Origin: Pseudomonadota bacterium
Lineage (GTDB): Bacteria; Pseudomonadota; Alphaproteobacteria; Rhizobiales; Xanthobacteraceae
Length of the DNA: 64,000 bases
Assembly: GCA_023386885.1 (NCBI GenBank)
Contig: JAEWIX010000005.1
Location: 35,075-99,074, forward strand
Direction: 5' to 3'
Program-made: the position numbers and the translations under genes
The notes under the pieces: model-generated
The model's input: the letters and a program-made list of their open reading frames with translations, nothing else
Told to the model about the DNA's origin: nothing
The model's database searches: none
Shown here: positions 25,426 to 33,967 of the stretch, piece after piece
How positions within the stretch are numbered: position 1 is the stretch's first letter
How the letters are laid out: the number at the start of each line of letters is the position of its first letter

Positions 25426-26625
25426 TTACTTCTTCGGCACGCCGATCTGCAGTTCGCCCTGCTTCAGGTTTTCCGGCGCAAGCACAAGAAGCTTGTCGTT
25501 CTGGATCTGCATCACGAGCGCGGCGTTCACCTCGTTCTGTCCCGATTTGCCGTACTGGATCGGGCCATAGAACGTATTGAAGGTCTTTTCATGCAGCACC
25601 TTGCGGACCGCATCGGCCGAGGTCGACTTGGCTTCCTCGATCGCCAGCGCCAGCGTCTCGCAGGCAGCGGTCGCCGCCGCTTCCAGATAGGTCGCGTCGC
25701 GCTTGAACTTTGCGTTGAACGCCTCGTTGTACTTCAGCGACGAACCGAACAGGTAGCTATCGGTATAATTCGCATTCTGGTGCCACCAGGAATTCGTCGT
25801 CACGTTCTCGGCGAGGCCCTTCACGTTGTCCTTGAATTCCGGATATGACGGTCCCGCCGTCATCGTCAGCACCTTCACCTCAAGGCCAAGGTCGGCCATC
25901 TGGCGCCGGATCAGGATCAGATCCTGCGTATAGCCTGTGGCATAGATCCAGTCCGGATTGAGCGCCTTGATCTGGGTGAGCACATTCGAGAAATCGGACG
26001 TGTCAGGCGAATAGGTCGTGTTGAAGACGACCTCTAGACCCGCACCGGTCGCCGACTTCACCATCTCACCGGCAATCGCCTTCGGGAACAAGCTGTTGAG
26101 CGCCAGCACCGCGACCCGCTTCACCGACGGCACGTGCTTCTTGTAGTAAGCGACTTCGGCTTCAGTGATCATGTCGTTCGGGAACAGCACGCCGAACAGA
26201 TTCTGGAACTTCTGGTCGAACACGCTTTTGGTCGCAGCCGCTGCGGCGACCATCGGCACGCCATAGCGCTCCGCCACCACGGCCGTCGCCTTGGTATCGC
26301 CCGAACCGTAGGGCGACAGCAGGAACGGAACCTTGTCGACATTGATCAACCGCTGGACGATCTGCACGGCGCGGTTGGTTTCGCTCTGATAGTCGTATTC
26401 GACCAGCTCGAGCTTCATCTTCTTGCCACCGACATTGACGCCGCCCTTCTCGTTCACGGCGGAGACGCAAATGTCATATCCCTGTTTCGATTTTGCACCG
26501 GCATCCGCGAGAGGCCCGGTGAGCGCAAGCGGCGCGCCGAGCTTGATGGTCTCCTGCGCGAGTGCGGGAGCGGCGCTGAGCGCCACAAAGGAAAGTGCAG
26601 CTATGATCGACGTCGTTGTTCTCAC
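25426..26625 (-). CDS. HAAT substrate-binding protein (double-hydroxylase operon)
   Basis: A 399-residue exported binding protein. A Sec-type signal (RTTTSIIAALSFVALSAAPALAQ) ends near residue 23, followed by LivK-like blocks KLGAPLALTGPLADAG, LSPYGSGDTKATAVVAERYGVP and MTAGPSYPEF. The GTG at 26625 is chosen because GAGAGGGG lies 7 bases upstream; an in-frame start at 26664 has no such site. Compared with true amino-acid binders the pocket motif SPYGSGDTKA is closer to proteins serving aromatic or alicyclic acids. It would deliver the substrate of one or both hydroxylases. Confidence 0.92.
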   Translation of the reverse strand: MRTTTSIIAALSFVALSAAPALAQETIKLGAPLALTGPLADAGAKSKQGYDICVSAVNEKGGVNVGGKKMKLELVEYDYQSETNRAVQIVQRLINVDKVPFLLSPYGSGDTKATAVVAERYGVPMVAAAAATKSVFDQKFQNLFGVLFPNDMITEAEVAYYKKHVPSVKRVAVLALNSLFPKAIAGEMVKSATGAGLEVVFNTTYSPDTSDFSNVLTQIKALNPDWIYATGYTQDLILIRRQMADLGLEVKVLTMTAGPSYPEFKDNVKGLAENVTTNSWWHQNANYTDSYLFGSSLKYNEAFNAKFKRDATYLEAAATAACETLALAIEEAKSTSADAVRKVLHEKTFNTFYGPIQYGKSGQNEVNAALVMQIQNDKLLVLAPENLKQGELQIGVPKK

Positions 26626-26697
26626 GTTGTTTCCCCTCTCTCTGTGTTGGGACTGACAAGCCATGTGCTTGCAGCCAATGCTTCTGCCGTCGTTGCT

Positions 26698-27171
26698 TCA
26701 GTCGCGCTGCGCGAGTTGCGTCGCTGCATGCTGAACCGCCTTCACGATTCCCGCATATCCCGTGCACCGGCAGATATTTCCGGCCAGCGCCTCGCGCAGG
26801 AATTTCTCTTCCGGTTCGCCGTAACGCGCGATGATGTCGCGCGCCGTGATCAGCATGCCGGGCGTGCAATAGCCGCACTGCAGACCGTGGCACTCGTGAA
26901 AACTCTGCCGAAGCTGGACGATCGCCGGATCGTCCTTCAAACCTTCCAGCGTCCAGATATCCGCGCCATCCATTGTGGCGGCCAATGCGATGCAGGAGCG
27001 CGCCATCTTGCCGTTGATGACGATAGTGCATCCGCCGCAGACGCCATGTTCGCAGCCAAGATGGATCGAACGTGCATCCGCGTGCTGACGCAGAAAATCG
27101 GCAAGCGTGGTGCGCGGATCGATCGCCGTCTCGATCTCCTCGCCATTCACGCGCAATTTGATGATCTGCAT
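26698..27171 (-). CDS. Molybdenum hydroxylase small [2Fe-2S] subunit (hydroxylase 1)
   Basis: A 157-residue CoxS/XdhA-type subunit. Plant-type [2Fe-2S] ligands Cys40, 45, 48, 60 (CEHGVCGGC...C) and the second cluster Cys99, 102, 134, 136 (CGYC...CRC). The clusters relay electrons from the molybdenum cofactor to FAD. ATG 27171 overlaps the medium-subunit stop (TGATG); an upstream frame to 27249 lies inside that gene. Order in this enzyme is L-M-S. Confidence 0.93.
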   Translation of the reverse strand: MQIIKLRVNGEEIETAIDPRTTLADFLRQHADARSIHLGCEHGVCGGCTIVINGKMARSCIALAATMDGADIWTLEGLKDDPAIVQLRQSFHECHGLQCGYCTPGMLITARDIIARYGEPEEKFLREALAGNICRCTGYAGIVKAVQHAATQLAQRD

Positions 27172-28034
27172 CACACGCCCTCCGGCTTGAGCGGTTCGAA
27201 ACCGAGGCTCGTCTGAACGGAGCGCAGCAGGCAGGTTCGCGATTGCCACAGTTGGATATCGGTGAAGTCGCGGCCGCTATCGGCGATGTCGGCCTCCAAC
27301 GCCTGGGCAACCAGCGCGGCATGGCCGCTCTCCCAACTGCGGAAGTCCGCGATCAGCTTTTCGGTATGCATCAGGCGGATCGGCGCGCCATCGGTGGCGC
27401 CGAGAAACGCCCGCGATCGCGCGCCGGCGGCAATCACCATCGCCATTGCGTGAGCGAATTCCCCCGTCTTGCGGCACAGCTTGTAGGTGCCCCATGTCGC
27501 ATCGGGCGGCAGGCGCGGGATGCGCACACCGGTCAGCACATCGGAAATATCAAGCTGGGTCGTATAGGCCGCGAACACGAACTCATCCGCGGGACAGCTC
27601 TTCTTGCCGTCGGGGCCTTCCCATTCGATGGTCGCGCCAAGCGCTGCCGTCGTGGTCAGCCAATCCGCCGCGGGATCCGCCAGCGAGAGGCTGCCGCCAA
27701 TGGTGCCACGGTTGCGCACGGCCTGATAGGCGATCTTCGACGCGACCTTCGGCATCAGGCCGTTGGAGGGATCGGGAATCTCGCCGATCTGAATCTGATC
27801 GTGCGTCACGCATGCGCCGATCCAGACTTCGCGATCGTTCGCCGACCATTGCTTCATACATTCGATGCTGCCGATGTCGACCAGCCGCTCGGCCGCAACC
27901 ATGCGCAGGTTCAGCATCGGCACCAGCGACTGACCGCCGGCGATCACCTTGGCGTCCATGCCGCCATCGACCAGAAGACCAATCGCCTCGGTCACCGTCG
28001 TCGGCTTGAAATAAGCGAGCGCTCCCGGCTTCAT
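27171..28034 (-). CDS. Molybdenum hydroxylase FAD subunit (hydroxylase 1)
   Basis: A 287-residue CoxM-type FAD-binding subunit, with the two FAD loops AGGQSLVPMLNLRM near residue 32 and IGGSLSLADPAAD near 110. It starts MKPGALAYFKPTTVTEAIGLL, the normal family start. It overlaps both neighbours. It reoxidises the iron-sulfur subunit and passes electrons onward; the acceptor is not evident. Confidence 0.93.
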   Translation of the reverse strand: MKPGALAYFKPTTVTEAIGLLVDGGMDAKVIAGGQSLVPMLNLRMVAAERLVDIGSIECMKQWSANDREVWIGACVTHDQIQIGEIPDPSNGLMPKVASKIAYQAVRNRGTIGGSLSLADPAADWLTTTAALGATIEWEGPDGKKSCPADEFVFAAYTTQLDISDVLTGVRIPRLPPDATWGTYKLCRKTGEFAHAMAMVIAAGARSRAFLGATDGAPIRLMHTEKLIADFRSWESGHAALVAQALEADIADSGRDFTDIQLWQSRTCLLRSVQTSLGFEPLKPEGV

Positions 28035-30406
28035 ACGGCGGCGCCCCCGGCTTGAGCGTCAAGCAGAGCGCGCAGCACGCGGTCCGGCGTCATCGGCGTT
28101 TCGTTGATCGACGCACCGCGCGATCGGAGCGCATCGTTGACGGCGTTGCAGAGCGAGGCAGGCGGCGGGATTGCGCCACCTTCGCCCATGCCCTTGATGC
28201 CGTAACGCGTGATCGGAGACGGCGACGACAGATGCTTGATGGTCGCCCGCGGCACTTCGGATGCGCCGGGCACCAGATAGTCCATGAAGGTCGAAGCCAG
28301 CGGCTGGCCTTCGGCGCTGTACGGCATTTCCTCGTAAAGCGCGGTGCCGATGCCCTGCGCCAGCCCGCCCATCATCTGGCCGTCGACGATCATCGGATTA
28401 ACGATGGTGCCGCAATCGTGCGCGATCACGTAATCGAGAATGTGCACCATGCCGGTGCCACGATCGACCGCCACAATCGCGGCGTGGGTCCCGTACGACC
28501 AGGCACCGGTATCGCGCGACGTCCTGTAGGATGCGACCACCGAAAGACCGGGATCGACACCATCGGGCAATCGCTCCGGGCGCAGGAACGCCGCGATGGC
28601 GATTTCCTTCAACGATATCTTTGCGCCGCCCGGCGCGTTGGCAACAACGAAGCCGTCCTCGAGACGAACATCGCTTTCCTGCACCTGCAACAGATGCGCA
28701 CCAATCTTTCGCAGCTTGTCGGCCAGAAGCGCGCTGGCGCAACCGACGGCGCCGCCCGACATCACCATCGAGCGCGAGGCAAAGGTGCCCATGCCGTAGG
28801 GTGCCATGCTGGTGTCGCCATGGCGCACCACCACCTGTGCGGGGTCGATGCCAAGCTCCTCGTTGGCAACCTGCGCCAGCGTGGTCTCGAGCCCCTGCCC
28901 ATGATTCTGAATCGGCACGTCGATGATCAACATGCCGTCGGGCGTCATCTGCAACGCGGCCTGCTCATAGCCGAACACTACTGGCAGGCCGCGCTGAACC
29001 CACTCCGCCGTGCCGTGCGCGGTCTGTTCGAGATAGGTCGCGTAACCGAGGCCGATCAGGTAATCGCTGTCCGCATAGCGCTGCCTCAGTTCGGCGAGCC
29101 GCTCCGGCCGGATCAGGTCGCGCGCCGCGATGGCGCTCTCGGCGTAGTTGCCGTTGTCGTAGGTCTTGCCGCCCGCCGACTTCCACGGAAACTGATCGGG
29201 ACGAACATAGTTGCGCAGCCGCACCTCGACCGGATCGAGGCCGAGATGCACCGCCAGTTCCTCGATGGTTCGCTCGATCGCGAAACACGCACCCGGCCGG
29301 CCGACGCCGCGATACGGACCCATCGGAGACTTGTTGCTGGCGCAGGTCCGCGCGGTCGCGCGATAATTCGAGATGGTGTATGTGCCCGGAAGGAAGCCGA
29401 TCGCCATTCCGGATTCCATCGGAGACGTCCACGGCCACACCGAATAGGCGCCGGCATCGATATCGATCGACGCTTCGAGGCCCAGGATCAGCCCGTTCTT
29501 GTCGGCGTGAACGGTGACGTCGTAGCGATGCTCGCGCGCATGCGGAGCGGCAATCAGATGCTCGCGACGATCCTCAACCCAGCGGATCGGCTTGCGAATC
29601 TTCCGGGCCAGCGCAGCAATCGCGATCTCTTCCGGATTGAGATTGTTCTTCACGCCAAAACTGCCGCCGACTTCCGGGGCGACGACGCGAAGTTCGCGCT
29701 CTTGCATGTTCAGGCAATGCGCCAGCGCAGTGCGGATGACATGCGGAAACTGCGTGGACGAATAGACGACGAGTTCGCCGGTCCGCTCGTCGATGTAGCT
29801 CATCACCCCGCGGCCTTCGAGCGAGACAATCGCCTGCCGGTTCATGCGATACTGGCGGGTGAGCGAAACGGCGGCCTTGGCGCGTGCGGCGTCGACGTCG
29901 CCGACGTCGATGCTGGTCTCAAGAAACAGATTGTCGCTCCAGCCGGGATGAATCGGCGGATAAGCAGAATCGCGGCACTGCGACAGATCGCTGACCGCGG
30001 GCAATTCCTCGAACTCCACGAACACTGCCTGCGCGAGGTCTTCAGCTTCCGCGCGCGTCCGCCCGAGACAGATCGCAATCGGCTCGCCGACAAAGCGCAC
30101 CCTGTCGTTGGCAAGCGCCGGGTAATCGGAACGACGAAATCCCTTGGCCTGCGAGTCGGCCTGGATCGGGCGGATATCGCCAAGGTCCGACAGCAGGAAG
30201 ACACGCTGCTCGAAACCTTCCGGCTTCGTCACGCTCAGGATGTTGGCATGCGCCACCGGACTGCGCAGGAAAGCAATCTCCCACATCCCCGGCTGGCTGA
30301 TATCGGCAATGAAGGTGCTGCGCCCGGAGAGCAGGCGCTCGTCCTCGTTGCGCAGGATCGAACCTCCGATCCCCTTCTTGCCATTCGGGAGCGTGAGCGC
30401 ATCCAT
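28031..30406 (-). CDS. Molybdenum hydroxylase large catalytic subunit (hydroxylase 1)
   Basis: A 791-residue subunit of the xanthine oxidase family, with an N-terminal fold I (GIGGSILRNEDERLLSGRSTF) and molybdopterin-binding blocks GGSFGVKNNLNPEEIAIAALARK and AIVAVDRGTG. The active-site loop reads GPYRGVGRPGA, the form II (non-CO) type rather than the CSFR loop of true CO dehydrogenase. The catalytic Glu is at about 742 (KGMGEGG). It should hydroxylate an N-heteroaromatic or related ring using water as oxygen source. It starts 2 bases after the livF stop. Confidence 0.93.
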   Translation of the reverse strand: MDALTLPNGKKGIGGSILRNEDERLLSGRSTFIADISQPGMWEIAFLRSPVAHANILSVTKPEGFEQRVFLLSDLGDIRPIQADSQAKGFRRSDYPALANDRVRFVGEPIAICLGRTRAEAEDLAQAVFVEFEELPAVSDLSQCRDSAYPPIHPGWSDNLFLETSIDVGDVDAARAKAAVSLTRQYRMNRQAIVSLEGRGVMSYIDERTGELVVYSSTQFPHVIRTALAHCLNMQERELRVVAPEVGGSFGVKNNLNPEEIAIAALARKIRKPIRWVEDRREHLIAAPHAREHRYDVTVHADKNGLILGLEASIDIDAGAYSVWPWTSPMESGMAIGFLPGTYTISNYRATARTCASNKSPMGPYRGVGRPGACFAIERTIEELAVHLGLDPVEVRLRNYVRPDQFPWKSAGGKTYDNGNYAESAIAARDLIRPERLAELRQRYADSDYLIGLGYATYLEQTAHGTAEWVQRGLPVVFGYEQAALQMTPDGMLIIDVPIQNHGQGLETTLAQVANEELGIDPAQVVVRHGDTSMAPYGMGTFASRSMVMSGGAVGCASALLADKLRKIGAHLLQVQESDVRLEDGFVVANAPGGAKISLKEIAIAAFLRPERLPDGVDPGLSVVASYRTSRDTGAWSYGTHAAIVAVDRGTGMVHILDYVIAHDCGTIVNPMIVDGQMMGGLAQGIGTALYEEMPYSAEGQPLASTFMDYLVPGASEVPRATIKHLSSPSPITRYGIKGMGEGGAIPPPASLCNAVNDALRSRGASINETPMTPDRVLRALLDAQAGGAAV

Positions 30407-30408
30407 CG

Positions 30409-31164
30409 CTAGAGGCCCATATACGCGGCTTGAACGGACGGGTCCTGACTCAACACGCGGGTTTCGCCATGCATGCGAACCCTGCCGGACTCCAGCACGT
30501 AGCCTATGCTGGCGAGCTCGAACGCCGTCATCACATCCTGCTCGACCAGCAGAATCGAAATGGATTGCTTGTTGATCTCGATCAGGCTTTCCGCCAGCAA
30601 TTCCACCGACTTCGGCGCGAGACCGAGCGACAGTTCATCGATCAGGAGCAGCTTCGGTCGCGCCATGATGCCACGCCCGATCGCGCACATCTGCTGTTGG
30701 CCGCCGGACATCGTCGTCGCGCCCTGATTGGCGCGCTCTGCGAGGATCGGGAAGATCGTGAAGACGAGATCAAGATCGCGAGCGATCTCCGCGGCGCTGT
30801 CGGTCCGCGCATAAGCGCCCAGCATCAGATTGTCCCGTACGCTCAACGTCGGAAACAGCCGGCGGCCCTCCGGAACATGCACCAGACGCTTGCCGACGAT
30901 GCGGTCCGCGCTCTGATTGGTGATGTCCTCACCTTCGAATTGAATGTTGCCGCTGCGCGCGCGGACCATGCCGGAGATGGCGAGCAGAAGTGTAGTCTTG
31001 CCGGTACCGTTTGGGCCGACAATGGACACGATCTCGCCCTTGGGCACCACCAGATCGACACCCCACAGCACCTGCACGTCGCCATAGCCGGCGGTCAGGT
31101 TGGACACGGTGAGAATTGGCGGCTTCGATGCAACGCCCGAAATTTCAGCAATGGCCGCAGTCAT
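30409..31164 (-). CDS. livF: LivF-type ABC importer ATPase lying between the two hydroxylases
   Basis: A 251-residue ATPase. Walker A GPNGTGKTT near residue 52 has Thr where Ala is usual; signature MSGGQQQMCAIGRGIM; Walker B LLLIDELSLGLAPKS, with Leu in place of Pro. The LVHVPEGRRLFPTLSV block is that of LivF. It overlaps the small-subunit stop of hydroxylase 2 (ATGA) and precedes the hydroxylase 1 large subunit by 2 bases, so it is translated in one chain with both enzymes. The remaining importer genes are 4 kb downstream. Confidence 0.93.
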   Translation of the reverse strand: MTAAIAEISGVASKPPILTVSNLTAGYGDVQVLWGVDLVVPKGEIVSIVGPNGTGKTTLLLAISGMVRARSGNIQFEGEDITNQSADRIVGKRLVHVPEGRRLFPTLSVRDNLMLGAYARTDSAAEIARDLDLVFTIFPILAERANQGATTMSGGQQQMCAIGRGIMARPKLLLIDELSLGLAPKSVELLAESLIEINKQSISILLVEQDVMTAFELASIGYVLESGRVRMHGETRVLSQDPSVQAAYMGL

Positions 31165-31673
31165 GCCGACAACTCCTGAACGAGGGTTGATGCGGTTCCG
31201 GCTGCGCGCCGTTTCGCGGCTAGCTTCACGGCTTCGACGATTTCCGGATAGGCCGAACAGCGGCAGAGGTTCCCGATCAGATAGTGGCGGATGTCGTCAT
31301 CGGTCGGGTTCGGGTGAACGTCGAGCAGTTCGCGCGCCATCATGATGAAACCGGGCGTGCAGAAGCCGCACTGGAAAGCGCCAACCTCGATAAAGGCTTG
31401 TTGCACCGGATCGAGCTCGGTGCCGTCGTTGATACCCTCGATCGTCACGACATTCGCGCCGTCAACCAACTGCGCCAGATAGAGGCACGACGAAACCGAC
31501 TTGCCGTTGACGTAGACGGTGCAGCAGCCGCACAGACCCTGGCCGCAGCTTTCACGCGCGCCCTTCAATTCGAGTTGCAACGACAACATCTCGATCAGAG
31601 TCTCATGTGGCATGACGCTGACGGAGACCGGCGCACCGTTGAGCGTGAAGCGGATGGTGCGGGCGTCAGTCAT
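31161..31673 (-). CDS. Molybdenum hydroxylase small [2Fe-2S] subunit (hydroxylase 2)
   Basis: A 170-residue subunit with ligands Cys43, 48, 51, 63 (SCGQGLCGCC...C) and Cys102, 105, 137, 139 (CGFC...CRC). The last motif is LCRCSAYPEI, where nearly all relatives, including the two others in this window, have CRCTGY; the ligand cysteines themselves are kept. The start at 31673 overlaps the large-subunit stop by 8 bases. Enzyme order is M-L-S, different from hydroxylase 1. Confidence 0.93.
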   Translation of the reverse strand: MTDARTIRFTLNGAPVSVSVMPHETLIEMLSLQLELKGARESCGQGLCGCCTVYVNGKSVSSCLYLAQLVDGANVVTIEGINDGTELDPVQQAFIEVGAFQCGFCTPGFIMMARELLDVHPNPTDDDIRHYLIGNLCRCSAYPEIVEAVKLAAKRRAAGTASTLVQELSA

Positions 31674-33963
31674 TGTCGTCCTCCGGCAGCGGCGTGCCGT
31701 TCTTCTTTTGGATCGCGCGGAAGATCGACTCCTGCGTCAACGGGAGATCGGTGAGATGCACGCCGATCGCATCGGCAATCGCGTTTCCGATGGCCGGCGA
31801 CAGCGCAATCGTGGAGCTTTCGCCGGTGCCCTTGGCGCCGAACGGCCCGGAGTGCTGGCGCGATTCCACGTACTCGTTGATGAACTGCTCGGGCATATCG
31901 AGCAGCGACGGAATCTTGTAATCCGCCAGCGAGCCGTTGGTGAGTTGCCCGTCACGGAACACCATGTTCTCGGTCATGGTGAAGCCCATCTGCATGATCG
32001 CTGCGCCGGATACCTGTTGCCTGACGGCGCGCGGGTTAATGGCAACCCCGGCATCGACGACGCTTACCAGCTTGACTATCTTGACCTCACCGGTCTCGGT
32101 ATCGATCTCGACTTCGGCACCATTGGCGCCGACACCCCAGAACGGTGTCGCCTTCGGCGTCTGTCCGGTCTCCGGATCTGGCTTCTTGTAGTCGGGAATA
32201 AAGCTGCCGGTCCCGATGATGTTGCCGGCCTGCATGCCGTATTTCTTCCGCAGCATCTCGCTGACCGGAAGATTGCTGTTGGGCGGCAGGCCAAGCTCCT
32301 TCGCGAGATCGTCGATCTTCCTGAGCACATCCTCCGCGGCGAGGCGGACCGCCGTTCCCATGTGGAAGGTCGATCGCGACCCCAGCGTACCCATGTCATA
32401 GGGCGTGACATCGGTGTCGGGATGAATGACGTGAACCGCTTCGGCATCGAGACCGAGCACCTCGGCCACGATCTGCGCCATCACCGTGTCAGAACCCTGG
32501 CCCATATCGACCGTGCCGATATAGAGGCCACAACTGCCGTCGCCATAGAGATTGACGATCGCAACCGATGTGGTCGGAGACGTGATGCCCTTGATGCCGA
32601 CGGCGAGGCCCCGTCCCCGTCGAATCCGACCGTTCCCCCGGTCGAAAGGCTTGTGCCAATCGAGCCTGTCGGCGACCTGATCCATCGCCTTTTCGAACGC
32701 GGCGTCATGCACCGGCGTGCCGGACGCTTGCGGCCGCCCTTCCTGCAACAGGTTCTGGCGGCGGAATTCGATCTTGTCGAAGTTCAGCGCCTCGGCGATC
32801 AAATCGGTATGGCACTCATAGGCCCAGGCTGCCTGCGGCGCGCCGAAACCGCGCAGCGCGCCTGCCGGCGGTCGGTTGGTATAAACGGCCAGCGACTCGA
32901 TCTCGACGTTATCGATGTCGTAGGGACCAGTGGAGGTGAAACCGGCCTTCTGGGTAACGCGCGGGCCGATATCGGCATAGGCGCCGCCGTTCCAGAGGAT
33001 CCTGCATTTCCGTGCGACGACCTTGCCGTCGTTGTTGACGCCGCTCTTGATGGTGAACGTGCACGCGTGCTTCGTCACCATGAAAAACTGCTCTTCCATG
33101 GTCAGCGAAATCTTGACCGGACGCTGCACCAGCAGCGACAGCGACGTCACCAACGCTTCGAGCTTGATGTACAGCTTGCCGCCGAAACCGCCGCCGAGAT
33201 GCGGGACCTTGACGCGGACACGGTTCTCCGGCCAGCCGAGCAGCCGCGCCATCTCGATCCTTACGAACGAAGGCCCCTGCGACGCGGTGTGCAGCGTCAT
33301 CCGCCCGTCGCGAACGTCGGCGATGGAGACAAACGGCTCCATCGGCGTGTGCATCGCCTGCTGGCATCGGAACGTATGCTCGAAGACGTGATCCGCGGAA
33401 GCAAAGGCCGCCTCGACGTCGCCGCGTACCAGACGATAATCCAGCGCGACGTTGGTGCCCCGCCGTCCCTTCAGATGCTGGAGGTCGGGAAAAGTCGCGG
33501 CTGGCTTCAGTTCGTCGTGGACGCAGATGTCCGACACCGCCGCTTCGACCTCGTCAAGAACGGCGGGCAGCTCTTCGTATTCGGCGGTGATCAGGCTCGC
33601 CGCATATTCAGCGACGCGCGGATCGGACGCCAGAACGACAGCTACCGGCTCACCCGCGAAACGCACCTTGCCATCGGCCAGCACCGGCTGATCATGAAAA
33701 GCCGGTCCGTAATACGGATGCGGGATCACCGTGCGAATGTCGTCGATGGTGACGACGCGGAAGACACCCTCGACCGCCTTGGCTGCCGACGTATCGACGC
33801 TCTTGATCAAGGCATGCGGCAGCGTGCTGCGGAATATCTTGCCGTACAGCATTCCCGGCAGACGAAGATGGTGGGTGTATTCCGCCCGCCCCATCACCTT
33901 CTCGCGGCTCTCCAGACGCGCGACCGAACGACCGATATTGCCCACCGGCATCAACGCCACCAT
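31666..33963 (-). CDS. Molybdenum hydroxylase large catalytic subunit (hydroxylase 2)
   Basis: A 765-residue subunit, with fold I beginning VGNIGRSVARLESREKVMGRAEY and cofactor blocks GGGFGGKLYIKLEALVTSLSLL and QGSDTVMAQIVAEVLG. The loop in the substrate pocket is GALRGFGAPQA, the xanthine dehydrogenase / nicotinate or benzoyl-CoA reductase type with the conserved Arg, unlike hydroxylase 1. The catalytic Glu is at about 715 (KGTGESS; Ser replaces the usual second Gly). A different substrate from hydroxylase 1 is likely. It follows the FAD subunit by 4 bases. Confidence 0.93.
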   Translation of the reverse strand: MVALMPVGNIGRSVARLESREKVMGRAEYTHHLRLPGMLYGKIFRSTLPHALIKSVDTSAAKAVEGVFRVVTIDDIRTVIPHPYYGPAFHDQPVLADGKVRFAGEPVAVVLASDPRVAEYAASLITAEYEELPAVLDEVEAAVSDICVHDELKPAATFPDLQHLKGRRGTNVALDYRLVRGDVEAAFASADHVFEHTFRCQQAMHTPMEPFVSIADVRDGRMTLHTASQGPSFVRIEMARLLGWPENRVRVKVPHLGGGFGGKLYIKLEALVTSLSLLVQRPVKISLTMEEQFFMVTKHACTFTIKSGVNNDGKVVARKCRILWNGGAYADIGPRVTQKAGFTSTGPYDIDNVEIESLAVYTNRPPAGALRGFGAPQAAWAYECHTDLIAEALNFDKIEFRRQNLLQEGRPQASGTPVHDAAFEKAMDQVADRLDWHKPFDRGNGRIRRGRGLAVGIKGITSPTTSVAIVNLYGDGSCGLYIGTVDMGQGSDTVMAQIVAEVLGLDAEAVHVIHPDTDVTPYDMGTLGSRSTFHMGTAVRLAAEDVLRKIDDLAKELGLPPNSNLPVSEMLRKKYGMQAGNIIGTGSFIPDYKKPDPETGQTPKATPFWGVGANGAEVEIDTETGEVKIVKLVSVVDAGVAINPRAVRQQVSGAAIMQMGFTMTENMVFRDGQLTNGSLADYKIPSLLDMPEQFINEYVESRQHSGPFGAKGTGESSTIALSPAIGNAIADAIGVHLTDLPLTQESIFRAIQKKNGTPLPEDDND

Positions 33964-33967
33964 GACT

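Noticed and set aside
28031..30406. Annotation of the three hydroxylases as aerobic CO dehydrogenases
   Set aside because: None has the CSFR active-site loop that marks true CO dehydrogenase; they belong to form II or xanthine-dehydrogenase-like groups.
28052..30412. A 786-codon open frame on the plus strand opposite the hydroxylase 1 large subunit
   Set aside because: It mirrors a clearly coding gene in GC-rich DNA; its composition is Arg/His/Asp-rich without any domain motif and no ribosome-binding site or operon context.
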